From: Varanus komodoensis
Taxonomy: Eukaryota > Chordata > Lepidosauria > Squamata > Varanidae
Length of the DNA: 64,000 nt
Direction: 5' to 3'
Assembly: GCF_004798865.1 (NCBI RefSeq)
Contig: NW_025335568.1
Location: forward strand, 54,221,162 to 54,285,161
Positions 1-10,490 of the stretch are shown here, piece by piece (position 1 is the first letter of the stretch; every line of letters begins with the position of its first letter). The position numbers and the translations under genes are program-made. The notes beneath the pieces are model-generated. The model saw nothing but the letters and a program-made list of their open reading frames with translations. It was not told the origin of the DNA and ran no database searches.

Positions 1-602
1 TTCTAATGGGCTCTGAATCCAATTTATATGGAGTTGTGGCCTGTGGGTTGCACAGCAATGAGGATATGCTCTTATCACCAATACATGTGCAAAGTCTATG
101 TTTGGATGAACACACAACTTCCAGATCAACATCTACCATTAGAGTTCTCTGAGTTCCTTAGTAGATATTCAGGATTTAACCTTTGTCAGAAGGTCACAGA
201 AGGCTTCTCTGTGAAGTCATATTGGTGGTTCCATCCAGAAAGCTCATAGGCATTATTAGCTGCATTTCGGCTCTTGTATCAATTGTCTATCCAGTTTGGT
301 CTTATCTGGACACTCTATATGACCCAGATAGTTCCATTTCTATTGCTGTAACCTTGCGAGGGGAAGTGAATTGTATGCATTTCTCACTTCCTGAGGGATT
401 CTGAGGGGAAATGAAGGCCATCGATGATTCTTTGGAAGCCTTTGTAAGGAATTTAGTAGAGTGTGAAAAAAGGAAAAGGAAGAAAGGGGTTAAAGAGTTG
501 TTGGCCTTGGCTATGGCTGCTGCTTTCGTGGTGATGTCACTGACTTCCTGGATTGTCCTCTGGGGTTTTCTGTATAAGTACAAATCATGCTTACGACAGT
601 AG
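1..602 (+). other. Mostly open unassigned frame at the window edge
   Basis: One + strand frame stays largely open from the left edge to a stop near 602, with a few breaks. It contains two hydrophobic stretches: one around 255-310 (reads IGIISCISALVSIV) and one around 505-575 (reads LLALAMAAAFVVMSL, then SWIVLWGFLY). The last piece, 411-602, could encode 63 residues: a charged segment with a KRKRKK cluster, then a single predicted membrane segment and a short polar tail. That layout resembles the C-terminus of a membrane glycoprotein or a small single-pass protein, but I recognise no family. It may be an old exon, a decayed mobile or viral element, or chance. The upstream part lies outside the window. 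Confidence 0.25.
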
Positions 603-1085
603 TATTTAATCTGTCAGAGGTGAATTTTGCCTCAACCTCTCCTGTGAGCTTTTTATCTCCACAAGTTCAAGCATGATTATTGCCATTGAGATTGTTCCTT
701 GATTCGCACAGGGTGTGTTGCTGGGATCAGCCATGCTAAGGTACGAGTAGAATGTAAACAAATCAAACCTTACTGTTTATATTTTGATCAAGAGACTTCA
801 TGGCTTAATTGGAGCTGTGTCAGCAACTGCTGTGTAAGCTCTGCTATGTTTGAAGAGGTCTTAGCAAAAGTCTGAAAGGGGTGTGGATCGTTGGCTTAAA
901 CTACCGCTGCACCCTTCCCAAACCTTGAGGCAGTATGAACTCCAGACTGGTTCCTAGCTGCCAGTCACCTTCAAGCTGAATTCCCTTCCCTGAGAATCAG
1001 CCAGAGCAGAAGTAGAATGTTTGCTACTAGGAATATATTCTGTGGTTATAGCTAGAAATAAAGAGTCATGGCTAGCTTTTTATAC
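603..1085. other. No feature recognised
   Basis: AT-rich sequence after the left-edge frame. I see no repeat, exon or RNA gene in it. Confidence 0.4.
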
Positions 1086-1093
1086 TTCTAGAG

Positions 1094-1229
1094 CAGAGGT
1101 TGGCAACTTGGTGTCCTCCAGATGTTCTGGGTTGTATGTCCTAGAATCCCTGACTATTGGCCATGCTGGCTAGATGTTATAGAGGTTATGGTCCAAAAGA
1201 TTCATAAGGCACCAGGTTGCCTACTCGTG
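1094..1229. mobile_element. hAT-like miniature inverted-repeat element
   Basis: A 136-bp element begins CAGAGGTTGGCAACTTGGTG and ends CACCAGGTTGCCTACTCGTG. The ends are imperfect inverted repeats, and CAG-GGTT starts of this kind are typical of hAT non-autonomous elements. The flanks 1086-1093 (ttctagag) and 1230-1237 (gtctacag) match at 6 of 8 positions, consistent with a decayed 8-bp hAT target duplication. The interior has the CTCCAGATGTTCTGG phrase common in sauropsid hAT MITEs. It has no coding capacity. Confidence 0.65.
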
Positions 1230-1237
1230 GTCTACAG

Positions 1238-2645
1238 TTTCTGAGTAGATTACTGCAGAAATATTAAGTGCAGGGGACCTAGCAATGCAAGAAAATGCCT
1301 TCTTATAGTTCTACCCACTTATTCCCCTTCTGTTATCCTTGATGGACATTAGAGCTATTATAAAGTGGGCAGAAATCTGCATTTTAAAGTGAACCTGCTA
1401 GATTTTCACTTTCCAAACCAATGCAGTTTTTGTCTTGTACTGTATTTGGACTTCAAATTTTATAATGCTGCTCTGTACTTAAAAACACATATAAATATTC
1501 CTACACTGGGTAACAGTGTGAACAAAAATACACATTTTCATGAAAATAACATCAGAAAACACACTGAAGAAAATTCCTTGCAAAAATCTGTTTATTAGGT
1601 GTGGAATGCACAAAAATACAAATGAATCTCTGTGCAGGCTTTAGATGAAACTTGCAAACCTTTGTGGAAATGGAAGCCAGTGAAAGGCTGCTAAATGAAG
1701 CTAAGGGAACCCAAAACTTGCAGATTCATATCTTTTCTCTGAAAGACCTAGTGTGAATGAGGCACTAATCTTTTCAAGTCGCATTCTTACCCCTTGTACA
1801 GTAGAAATGTGTGCCCACATGCAGTCAGGAAAATGTTTTTTTTTAAGTTATGAATTACATGAGAAAGCAGAATCATCACTGTCATCAGCATTAAGGTAGT
1901 AAGTAGAATGATCACCCCAACGAACAATTCAGGCCACCATTTGGATCTGGGAGCACTGAACGCCAGGCTTATAGGCCAAGTGTAGCCCATCTCAGCTCCA
2001 AATCCAGCCCTGCGGATTCCCCCCCAGGGCCATGTGCCCTTCCCCTTCCTCTTCCCCTCACCATGTTCCTTTCTCCCAGCCACTGATCATTTGTTGGTTT
2101 TCCAGCTTTTGCATATTTCCTCCCATTCTAGACGGTTGAAATACCTCTTCTGAGACTTCGCTAAGAGTGCAAAGAGTTTTAAGCCAATATATGCTAGTCA
2201 GTTGGCCCTGCCCGTTTTGCCTTCGGCCCTGCTCACCAGTGGAATGGACCTCCGTAATAGCGTTTCCAAAACTTACACAGCCCTCGGGCAGTTAGAGCTT
2301 CTGCAACCCCATTTTCAAGCTGCACGTGCTGCAGCTGGAAGGTGGGCAGGAGGGGACCTGAGGAAAAGTGAAACTGTTCCAGCGGTGTGACCTGTCGCAA
2401 CTCCACTACTTAGATTGTCATCTATTTCGGCCTTTCCTATCTCTGATGCTGCCACCACAGAAGCATGTATGAATGGGTGGATTTTTATCAACTATCTTTA
2501 TACTGATATGCAATATGTGTGTTTTTGTGGGTTTTTTCGTCCTGTCCTCCATCTTGAAAGACTGTAAAGCCAGCCTAAAATAATTTCAAATATATAAATA
2601 AATAAATGGCCCACCATGTTTCTTTCTTCATGTCATTCAGAAGCC
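1238..2645. other. No confident feature
   Basis: Mostly unique-looking sequence. The phrase ending in tataaataaataaatgg near 2590-2610 resembles the 3' end of a LINE or SINE on the + strand but is too short to classify. Short reading frames here show no family resemblance. Confidence 0.3.
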
Positions 2646-2699
2646 AGAGAAGAGAAGAGAAGAGAAGAGAAGAGAAGAGAAGAGAAGAGAAGAGAAGAG
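2646..2699 (+). repeat. (AGAGA)n microsatellite
   Basis: About eleven near-perfect copies of the pentamer AGAGA. It is purine-only on this strand. Confidence 0.95.
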
Positions 2700-3104
2700 G
2701 CTATTAATCAAGCCAGTTCCTCACCTGGATTATTACTTGATGTGATAATGAAGACAAGCGTAATCCCAAATGTAGGGTAATTTGTTTATTTAATTTGCAT
2801 CACTATTGCTAGCTCAGGGTGGCAGCTGCTGCAGCTGCCCCTTTAGCCTTCCCACAGGCTGTTGAAGTGGGCTGGGTTGAGAGAGAGGAGCCGACCCAGG
2901 ACATCCAGGGAGCTTCATGGTGGAAGGAGGGCTTGAAGCTGGGCCACACTGATCTAAGCACTGCCCCACACTGCCTTTGAAGGAAGTTGGGCTACGATCC
3001 TGTATGGCCCACACCCACAGGGCAGGAAACAACGAGAAGCTGATGGGGAAGGGAAAAAGGGGATAGAAAGGAGAGGCCTGTACTACATACCTTTCTATCC
3101 CCTC
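2700..3104. other. No feature recognised
   Basis: GC-richer stretch with short open frames on both strands and no family match that I can see. Confidence 0.3.
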
Positions 3105-3124
3105 TGCCTGCCTGCCTGCCTGCC
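3105..3124 (+). repeat. (TGCC)n microsatellite
   Basis: Five copies of TGCC in a row. Confidence 0.9.
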
Positions 3125-3244
3125 TCTGTGATTTTTATATATATGTATATTTATTTTAAAACATTTTAAACCTGCCTGGTCTCTGAGAAGAGGTAGGTGG
3201 ATTCTAACACAAACAATAACAGTCACAAACATCACATCAAAGAA

Positions 3245-3462
3245 AGCCAGTGCGGTGTAGTGGTTAAGAGCATGGGACTGGGGCTCAGGCGAACTGGGTT
3301 CTAGTCCCCGCTCAGCCATGGAGCCAACTGGGTGACTTTGGGCCAGTCACAGGCTCTCAGCCCAACCTACCTCACAGGGTTGTTGTTGTGGGGATAAGAT
3401 GGAGGAGGAGAATGATGTAAGCTGCCTTGAGCCCTTTGTAGGAAAAAGGCAGGATATAAATT
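3245..3462 (+). mobile_element. tRNA-derived SINE, nearly complete
   Basis: The head has a tRNA-like pol III promoter: an A-box-like TGTAGTGGTTAAGAGC and a B-box-like GGTTCTAGTCC. The body carries GGGCCAGTCACAGGCTCTCAGC and CCTACCTCACAGGGTTGTTG, and the tail reads GGCAGGATATAAATTGG, a LINE-like 3' end. This is a widespread sauropsid SINE layout in which the tail is probably recognised by a partner LINE. It is the best preserved plus-strand copy here and serves as the reference for the degraded ones. Confidence 0.85.
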
Positions 3463-3663
3463 GGAAAAAAAAGCACAAGAACAGCAAAGCAACAGCAGTG
3501 CAATTAGTTAAGATATAAAGAAAGTGCAATGAAAACAACAAATTAAAATCACGGAAATCACGGAAAGGAAGATTAAAATCAATTCCAAACGGACCTTACT
3601 GGAGTGTTCTATTGTTCCAAAAGTGGAAAGGCCACCTACTCTTTCCACTGCTATAGAGACACA

Positions 3664-3992
3664 TGTCATAAGAATGTAAGAACATAAGAATGTAAGAAAA
3701 GCTGTTGGATCAGACCAGAGGTCCAGCACTCCATACGCATGGTAGCAAACCAGCTGCCCACAGGATCCTTCAAGATGGACCTCCTCCTGCCCAGCTCCTC
3801 AGCAAGGTGTGTTTGCAGGTGTGCCACTTCCAGTAAAGGAGGGAGCACATAGCCAGAAAGGCTGGTGGCCACTGATCGCCTGCTCCTCCATGAAACCTTC
3901 CAGTGTCTTTCCAGTGCAAGCTATTTGCACCAGGAGAAGGTGATCGGGCATAGGCTGATGCAGCAGGGCAAGATGGCAGAGCTCAGCCACTG
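3664..3992 (-). mobile_element. CR1-like LINE, 3' end fragment
   Basis: On the minus strand this reads toward a tail of alternating TTCTTATG and TTCTTACA octamers (seen here as cataagaatgtaagaacataag), the short tandem ending typical of CR1-group LINEs. Just before it is a version of 'GGATCAGACC...CCAGCA'. The same arrangement recurs near 10.5, 16.5 and 18.3 kb. Only untranslated region and a trace of ORF2 C-terminus (FMEE near 3890) remain. The exact subfamily cannot be named by eye. Confidence 0.65.
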
Positions 3993-4084
3993 TTGTAGAG
4001 GGGCAAACAGTCCTGCCAAGTTGACATGATACCGAAAGAAAAAAGGCTGGCCTAAATTTGGAGATACGGATCGTACATGAACAG

Positions 4085-4298
4085 CACAGTATGATTTAAC
4101 AGTGGTGGTACAGAGCTTAGAGGTCTGGGTTTTAGACCCCACTTGACCATGAAGTTTACTGGGTGACTTTGGGCCATGCACTGTCTGTTAGCCTAACCTA
4201 CCTCACAGGGTTGTTGTGCTCTTGAAATAGAGTGGAAGAAGAAGACAGTGTAAGCCATCTTGGGTTCCTTGCAAGAGGACAAAGGGTGGAATGTAATT
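4085..4298 (+). mobile_element. tRNA-derived SINE, degraded
   Basis: Same family as the copy at 3245: it retains CTGGGTGACTTTGGGCCA, then TAGCCTAACCTACCTCACAG and GGGTTGTTGT. The head is eroded (AGTGGTGGTACAGAGC), and the tail reads GGTGGAATGTAATTAC. It is clearly older than its neighbour. Confidence 0.75.
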
Positions 4299-4329
4299 AC
4301 AATATTATATGATTAAGCTGGGGTCTTTC

Positions 4330-4410
4330 CACTTTCCCGGAAATAAGCCCCATTGAACTCAGTGGAGGTTGTTTCTCAGTAAACAGAAACAGGATTGCAC
4401 TGTTAATTGT
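4330..4410 (+). mobile_element. Short palindromic MITE-like repeat, copy 1
   Basis: Contains GGAAATAAGCCCCATTGAAC followed by TCAGTGGAGG, then TTTCTCAGTAAACAG and ACAGGATTGCAC. This is a common sauropsid short repeat whose ends approximate inverted copies of CAATCCTATGCA. Related pieces lie at 13297, 14131, 38238 and 57352. There is no coding content, and the transposon superfamily is not assigned. Confidence 0.5.
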
Positions 4411-4468
4411 GTGTGTGCACATGTACCTGTGTGTGCACATGTACCTGTGTGTGCATGCACACATGCTT
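4402..4468 (+). repeat. GT-rich imperfect tandem repeat
   Basis: An 18-bp motif, approximately GTGTGTGCACATGTACCT, occurs two to three times in a GT/CA-rich run. Confidence 0.7.
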
Positions 4469-4469
4469 A

Positions 4470-6595
4470 TTTAATATATGGATAGAAGAAGATACTAAAT
4501 GCTTCCAAATTACATTCCCAAAAATGAACTCACTGCTTTAAGAATAATTAGATTAATTAATGGAACTGAGTTATATTCTAGCTAAAAACGTTACTGTCCC
4601 TTATTTACTTAGATGTTCTTTCCACAAGATAGCTAAAAGGCCTGCTCATTGATTCTGAGGTCTACGTAGCAAATGACACAAGTTACTTTTACAAATGGCT
4701 GACTTTTTCCTTCTTTCTTCTTTTGCTTAATGACTCCATTAGAAATGCCATATCCTTTGAAAACGAATAATCTGAGTCACACTGTAAGGTCTCTGACTGA
4801 ACAATGCCTAAATGCAAAAGCATAATGAAAAAGCATTATCGCTAAGCAGGTGACACGAGGCACGCTGGTCTTATTCCATCTGCTGCATCATGGGACCAGC
4901 GACTCATCTCTTCAGAGCAATTAGCTGGTCCATCAAGCACTGATTTTGGCCCTTTGAAAGGCAAGAAAAGTTGATCAGCCATGATGAGCAAAGAGACTCC
5001 TACAGCAAGAAAGCCAGCGATGGAAAAGTCCCTTGGGACTACACATTCCAGATCTAGGACATAACTGGAGTTTGTTAAATATTGCACCATGTCACTGCAA
5101 GGGAAGGGAATGAGTGGCTGGTTTGTCTGTGTATGTGATGATGCAAGCCCATCTATTGTTTCCAGAACAGATCAATGCAATTCTTCAATCCGCTTTAATC
5201 ATGATCCCCAAGCCCCCCACTGATTGATCAGCAGGGCTAACTGTGGAGACCTGCACCAACTCCCTTCCTATACGAATTTCAATACTTTTGCTTCTAATTT
5301 ATATACCCTTGCAGAGCTGAGGTACAACTTCGCCTGAATAAAAAACTCAGGGAATTTAAGGATTTAAATTACTGCATAGTAATAAGTTCCAGATGTGTAT
5401 GTTCAGTGAGAACAAATCTTGCTAATGAAGGTTAAGGGCCAGAGGAGTCATAGCCATAAACTTATGCATACTGCTAAAAATGGAAGCCAATAAAGTGAGG
5501 TTCATTCCATAGGAATGGGGGAGAAATACATACAGTTCACATTTTCATACAGAGTTGTCCAATTTCACATACTGAAGCCAAAATTGGAACTGAAAATCAG
5601 TTATGCTTTCAGTGTTGCAATCCCCAATCAAAAGTGTATGCAGGCATACATGCAATGGAGGGAAGTACTGAGAATATTGGGAAAAGATCTTGCAAAACTA
5701 CAAAAAATGCATGCACCAAGTATGTGTGCATCTCAGAGTGTGGACTGAATTAAACTTAATCTTGGAAAGATTAAAATCTGGGAGAAATTAAAGCTGGAAC
5801 ATTCAAAATCTTTCCAAGAAAGAAGTGGGAGATTCATCTGCCTGGATTTTTAATGTTCACCAGTACTGAACAGGGTTATGCTCATGAAGAAACAAATAGA
5901 CAGTATATAGATGCTTATTTATCCATCTTAAAAATGGATGCCCTCGGATACCCAGATTGCCTTCAGCTGGTGCCATGCCAGCTGCAACCTGGTAATCTAT
6001 GCTCTGCCAACATCCAGTTTAGCTCCTTGTCATACAGTCTGCATGGAGTGGTCTTGGAAGACTTTCAGACCCTGCCATTATCCAAAGCCAAACTTGCAAG
6101 GGAGCCAAGGCCTGCAGGGCCAAAGCAATTAGCAAGGACGATGAGATCATTGGGGCCCCCTCCCACACACACTTTTACGGGTTTCCCCTTTCCCTCCATG
6201 CTCAGCTGCCGTGCTCCCACCACCTGGGGCCTCATGGGTTTCCCCAGCAAGAAGATGTTTTTGTGAGCTTTCCTCTTGTGATACAAAACATTTGTGGGAG
6301 GCTTGGTCTTGAATGGGCAAACTGGTTTACAAAAACTGCTACTGGTTAAAATGAAAACTGCTAGAACTGGTTTCTGATATACAACCCATGTGCCTGTATT
6401 TTTTTTTTTTTTTACTCTTCTTGGGTGGAGCTTCAAGAACTGTCATGAGGAGGGTCCTAAGGACAAAACCAGTCCACAGCGCAAGTGTGAGGTGCTAAGA
6501 GAGATTGCGCATTACAATCACGCTCCTCTTCTGTGTAGCATCAGCATCAGCATCAGCTCTCAATTCATTTCCGAACCCAATTCCAAGTGCCATTC
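4470..6595. other. No confident feature
   Basis: About 2 kb with no repeat family or exon that I can support. Open frames of up to 137 codons on the + strand near 5853-6266 and 123 codons on the minus strand near 6065-6436 overlap each other and look like chance. A T15 run sits near 6400. Confidence 0.35.
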
Positions 6596-6599
6596 CACC

Positions 6600-7031
6600 T
6601 GCTTTGGAAATCTTTTGCTACGTGAGGCTGGGGCACCTGAAGGACTGCTTGTCTCCACATGTGCCTGTGTGGTACAGGAAGATCTTCAACAGAAGCTTTT
6701 TGGGTGGGTGCCCTGCAATATGGGATATGACAGATGGCTAAAGCAGAGAAGGGCCCGGCAGTGGGGCCTCCTGCCTTTAGAATGCTCTCCCCGAAGGGGC
6801 TTCCTAAGCAACAAGCGTCCTCTTCTTTCAGGCTTCTTAATCCTATGTATGCTGCTTGGTGTTGGTTTTAAATAATACTTGCTGTACTAACCCTGCTCTT
6901 GCAGATCATGGGGTTTTAATATTTTTTCTTCTAGCTTATTTTTATTGTAATAATGATCCCTTTTTAAGGCATTCAGAAGATCTGTTGAAGGGAAAGATGA
7001 ATGAAATAGCAAATAAATCAATAAACAAATA
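6600..7031 (+). mobile_element. CR1/L2-group LINE, 3' fragment
   Basis: Reads like the C-terminal end of a CR1/L2-group ORF2 with breaks: YVRLGHLKDCLSPHVPVW near 6618, then a decayed equivalent of the usual 'VAPRLWNALP' segment near 6750-6790 and 'GFLI' near 6830. It is followed by about 180 bp of T-rich 3' untranslated sequence and an aaataaatcaataaacaaat tail ending near 7031. The element is severely truncated at the 5' end and inactive. It resembles the copies near 7.6, 20.5 and 55 kb. Confidence 0.55.
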
Positions 7032-7590
7032 GACCCGCCCCCTTCCTCTACAACATCTTATATAACCTACCTAGATCTATAATGGACAGTGACAAGAAAA
7101 CCAGAGAGAGCAGGTACACTGGGGGTGTATAGTCAAAAGAACATTTACAGTTTACTCAGACCTACAGGAAATGGATGCGGCATGTAGGCAGCCCCCAAAG
7201 GGACTGCAAAGATGGAGTCTGAACAAGATGCTTTTATAACCTATCAGTTCCGTACACACTTTGGAGGAGTGGCGGAATCAGGTAGGCAGTTTGCTAGAGG
7301 CACATGAGGGTAAAACACCAGGCTTGAGTGGATTAACACAAACAACACAAGAAGAAGCACTTTCAGGACAGACAAGCATTTGCACTTCTAAGGTGTACCT
7401 CGGGAGCAAGACTTGCAACATGGTTTCCCGATCACGCAGGATCCCACCTTAAGTCTCAAGCTCTTCTTACAGTGTCAGGCTTTCAGCAGCCATCTTATGG
7501 CAGAGCGTTTACTCATTTTCTCCTTACTGCAGCAACAGCAAAAGCACCAGCAGCCCTGCAAAACTGATGACAAATTTCTCCAGAAAGAAG
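7032..7590. other. No feature recognised
   Basis: No repeat or exon that I can support; a short CAG/AGC-rich patch lies near 7530-7560. Confidence 0.3.
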
Positions 7591-7812
7591 GGTGAGATTT
7601 CTCAGCAGTCCCTGTGCTGAGTCGAGAGGCTTCCTGGAGAGGCTCACCCATATCAAATCCTTCCAGCACCAAGTCAAAACCTTCCTATTTTCTCAGGCAT
7701 TTTAGCCTTTCAATTTCTGCTGTTTGAGATTTGTTCCCGCATTTTAAACCTCTGTATTGCTGCTCTGGATAGTTCGGATAGATAATAGCCGGTTTTACTT
7801 GGTTTTTACTGC
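7591..7812 (+). mobile_element. CR1/L2-group LINE, first half of a split 3' end
   Basis: Near 7655-7703 the + strand reads SFQHQVKTFLFSQAF followed by a stop. This is the hallmark last residues of CR1/L2-group ORF2 (consensus 'SFRRQLKTFLF'). T-rich 3' untranslated sequence follows and is interrupted at about 7815 by an antisense Bov-B-like fragment. The element resumes near 8229 and ends near 8345. Confidence 0.6.
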
Positions 7813-7814
7813 TA

Positions 7815-8226
7815 TATTATGTTATTGTTCCGTGCCATCAAGTCATCTCTGACTTCTAGCAACCCTTTGCACGAAAGCCCTCCAAATTCTCCTGTTCTAA
7901 ACTCAAAGCTGTGGCTTCCTGTAGGGAACTGATCCATCTTATATTTGGCTCTCCTCTCCTTCTGCCTTAGACTTTCCCTTGCACAATTGCTTTCTCCAGT
8001 GAATCTCGCCTTCTCATGAGGTGCACAAAGTACAACAGCTTCAGTTTCATCATTTTTGCTTCCAGGGAGAGTTCTGGCATGATTTGATCTGGGACCCATT
8101 TGAGCATCTTTCTGCCAGCCGGAGTTTTTGCAAAGCTCTCCTCTGGCACCATGTTTTATACATATGAATTTTCTTCCCATCAGCTTTCTTCACCGTCCAG
8201 CTTTCCCACCCATACATAATGATCAG
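7815..8226 (-). mobile_element. RTE/Bov-B-like LINE fragment
   Basis: On the minus strand this encodes the decayed ORF2 C-terminus 'LMRRRDSLEKAIVQGK', matching the 'RRDSLEKTIVLGK...RRWIDSIKEAT' tail of squamate Bov-B-like (RTE-clade) retrotransposons. The 3' end on that strand reads GTTGCTAGAAGTCAGAGATG, then ACTTGATGGCACGGAAC, the typical Bov-B/Sauria-SINE ending. It aligns along its length with the copy at 46905-47325. It sits inside a plus-strand LINE 3' untranslated region, so it is the younger insertion. Confidence 0.7.
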
Positions 8227-8228
8227 GA

Positions 8229-8348
8229 ATGAGTTCTAAACCTTTAAACCTTTATATGTACCTTATACTGTATTTTAGGATTTTAATGTGCTGTGAACTG
8301 TCCAGTGAGCTTTGGCTATTGGGCGGTATAGAATGCAATAAAGAACAA
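8229..8348 (+). mobile_element. CR1/L2-group LINE, second half of the split 3' end
   Basis: Contains GTGCTGTGAACTGTCCAGTG and GGCTATTGGGCGGTATAGAA, the 'gggcggtatagaaat' terminus seen at the 3' end of CR1/L2-group LINEs here (compare 18640 and 52220, and the inverse near 55000). It continues the element that starts at 7591. Confidence 0.55.
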
Positions 8349-8349
8349 C

Positions 8350-8868
8350 TACTGAAGGATTGGTGCCTGTTTCAGCCCAAGCCAAAGGCTAAAAGCGCAG
8401 CCTTTCCCTAGATCTCCTTCCGATCAAGAGGATGCGTGCGTTTCTCAAACCACTTTCCCAAGCATCTGATGAGTCAGGTGTTGAGTGTCTAATGACATTT
8501 TTGCCAGTGTCCAAGTATCTGGTAAATATCTTAGAGCAGCTCTGACGGTTATTTGTCTGCTGCCTTTCCAGTTTGGATGGGTTTAGTACATTTGCAGCCT
8601 CTAAACAGAGAAGCTGGTCCACATTTTTCCAGTCTCGCCACTCATCTGGTCTTGTGTGCAAGCACTGTCAAATAAAAGGCAGCAAGCTGTTTTGAAACAA
8701 ATGCCAGCAAGGGAAACGTCTGATGCCTAGAGATTTGTCGGCTGTGGAATTACAAAAGGATGTGGTAGATGGTGGTTTGGAGCATCTGGTATGTTACTGA
8801 AGGATGTGTGTCCCATTTGGTTTCATACTCCTGGCTATTTCTAAACTTCCGTCTTAAATGCTGTCTAT
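8350..8868. other. No feature recognised
   Basis: No repeat or exon that I can support on either strand. Confidence 0.3.
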
Positions 8869-8869
8869 T

Positions 8870-9398
8870 ACTACCACTCTATGTCTCTGGTGTGCCCGCA
8901 CCTGGAGTATTGTGTTAAGTTCTGGGCTCCACATTACAGGAAGCATATAGCCAGGTTAGAGTCAGTGCAGTGTAGGGCCACCAGGATGGTGGCTGGATAG
9001 CAGGGGAAGCCGCATGAGGCGAGACTGAGGGAGCTGGGTCTTTTCAGCCTGGAGAAGAAGAGACTCTGAGGGGATCTGTTAGCAACATATAGGTATGTGA
9101 GGGGGTGTCACACAAAGACCTGTTTTCCCCTGCGGAGGAAAGCAGGACGCACTCCAATGGAGCCATGTTCAAGGAACCAGGGTTCAATTTGCATGCCAGG
9201 AAGTACTTCCTGACAGTTAGGACCCCAGGTGTATGGAATGGGCTTCCATGGGAGGTGGTTGAAGCCCCATCGGTGAGGGTGTTCAAGGGCAGGCTAGACA
9301 TGCACATGGTGGGCATGTCGTGAGCAGAGCTGGCTAGAGCCGGGGTCAGACTAGATGGCCTGGGACACCCCTTCTGACGCGCTCTGTTTCTATGTTTG
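8870..9398 (+). mobile_element. CR1 LINE, 3' end fragment
   Basis: Clear CR1 ORF2 C-terminus with breaks. Near 8890 it reads [19 protein letters not shown], then RELGLFSLEKKRL near 9025; 9170-9323 reads GFNLHARKYFLTVR, WNGLPWEVVEAPS, VFKGRLDMHMVGMS and a stop, the normal end of CR1 ORF2. The 3' untranslated region contains AGACTAGATGGCCTGGGAC and ends with the CR1-like TTCTATG near 9395. It is 5'-truncated by several kilobases and inactive. A 257-codon open frame on the opposite strand (9044-9817) partly overlaps it and is a by-product. Confidence 0.85.
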
Positions 9399-10490
9399 AG
9401 ATGGTAATTGGGGGCACCACTTTGGGGGCCTGTTATACAGCACAACCCTGTTCTTGTCCAGTCCATGATAAGTCCCACCGTGTTCAAGGGGCTTGCTTTC
9501 AAGTCATTATGTGCAGCACATGTGACCACTAAGCTTGGAGACCCCATGCATCCCTTGGCCCCTTCCTGCCCACTCTTCTTTACCCCCAGCTGCTCCACCA
9601 ACAGGGGGTGGTGGGGAAGGGAACACAGAACTGTTGGCAGCAAGTAAAGAGAAATCTTCACCAAGCTCACGGGTTCCTCCCTGCTAATCAGGTGGCTGCT
9701 GGAGCAGGGACTGGGGAGGCGGTTCCACGCTGAGCCCTTCTGTCGTGGTCCCAGCAGCAGCAGTCCTTTCCATGCCACTTTTGTCTCAGCAGAGCCACAG
9801 GGGAGGCACAAAGCCATGGTAGAGGCACTACGTCTCTGGAGGAAGGATGGTTTCTTCTTTGAACCCTGTCTGCTGATTTATCTGCATGTTCGGTTTCAAG
9901 TACTTTCACAAGCCGTTCTGATACAGCTGGAAGAGCACTGGGGGATTTCCAACAGCAAGCATAAACGACATCTGCAGAAATTACCAAGTTTGTAATTAGC
10001 AGCTGGGTTGTCTTATATCTGTCATCTTCTAAATAATTAAGGAGAAAGGTTGAAGTGCCATGATTCACCATTATCCCAGCTATCTGTTGAAGGTCTATCA
10101 TTTGAAGCCAATATTCACGAGCCTTGGGATATAACCATCAAAAATGTTGCTTATGACATCTGTGAAAAGAGCACTGCAGTTCCAGCACTTGAATGTGTCC
10201 ACGCCTTTTACTCCAAACTGCAGCATATGGTCCAATTTTAATTGCCAAACATTTAAAGGACAATCTTGTTGTCCTGGAAAAGGGTCCCGGGGACTTTAGG
10301 GTGTTTTAGACTCCCTCACCTGAAGCCACAGACCCACCTCCATCTTTGGGAGGAGGGTTCTGAGAAGAAGAACTGCAGCACCTGCTTTGGAGGTAGCAAA
10401 AAAGTGGCCTTGGACTGCTCCAGGATGGTAAAAAGGGGGCAGGATAATGAATGGGGGAAAGAAAGTCTAGGGAGTCTGCCATGCCTCTCC
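9399..10490. other. No confident feature
   Basis: Unclassified sequence. Open frames on both strands (for example 137 codons on the minus strand at 9688-10101) show no known family, splice-site support or codon pattern that I can judge. Confidence 0.3.

Noticed and set aside
9044-9817. 257-codon open frame on the minus strand
   Set aside because: Its first part is antisense to the CR1 C-terminal coding region, which is recognisable on the + strand; the rest has no family and low-complexity composition. It is a by-product.
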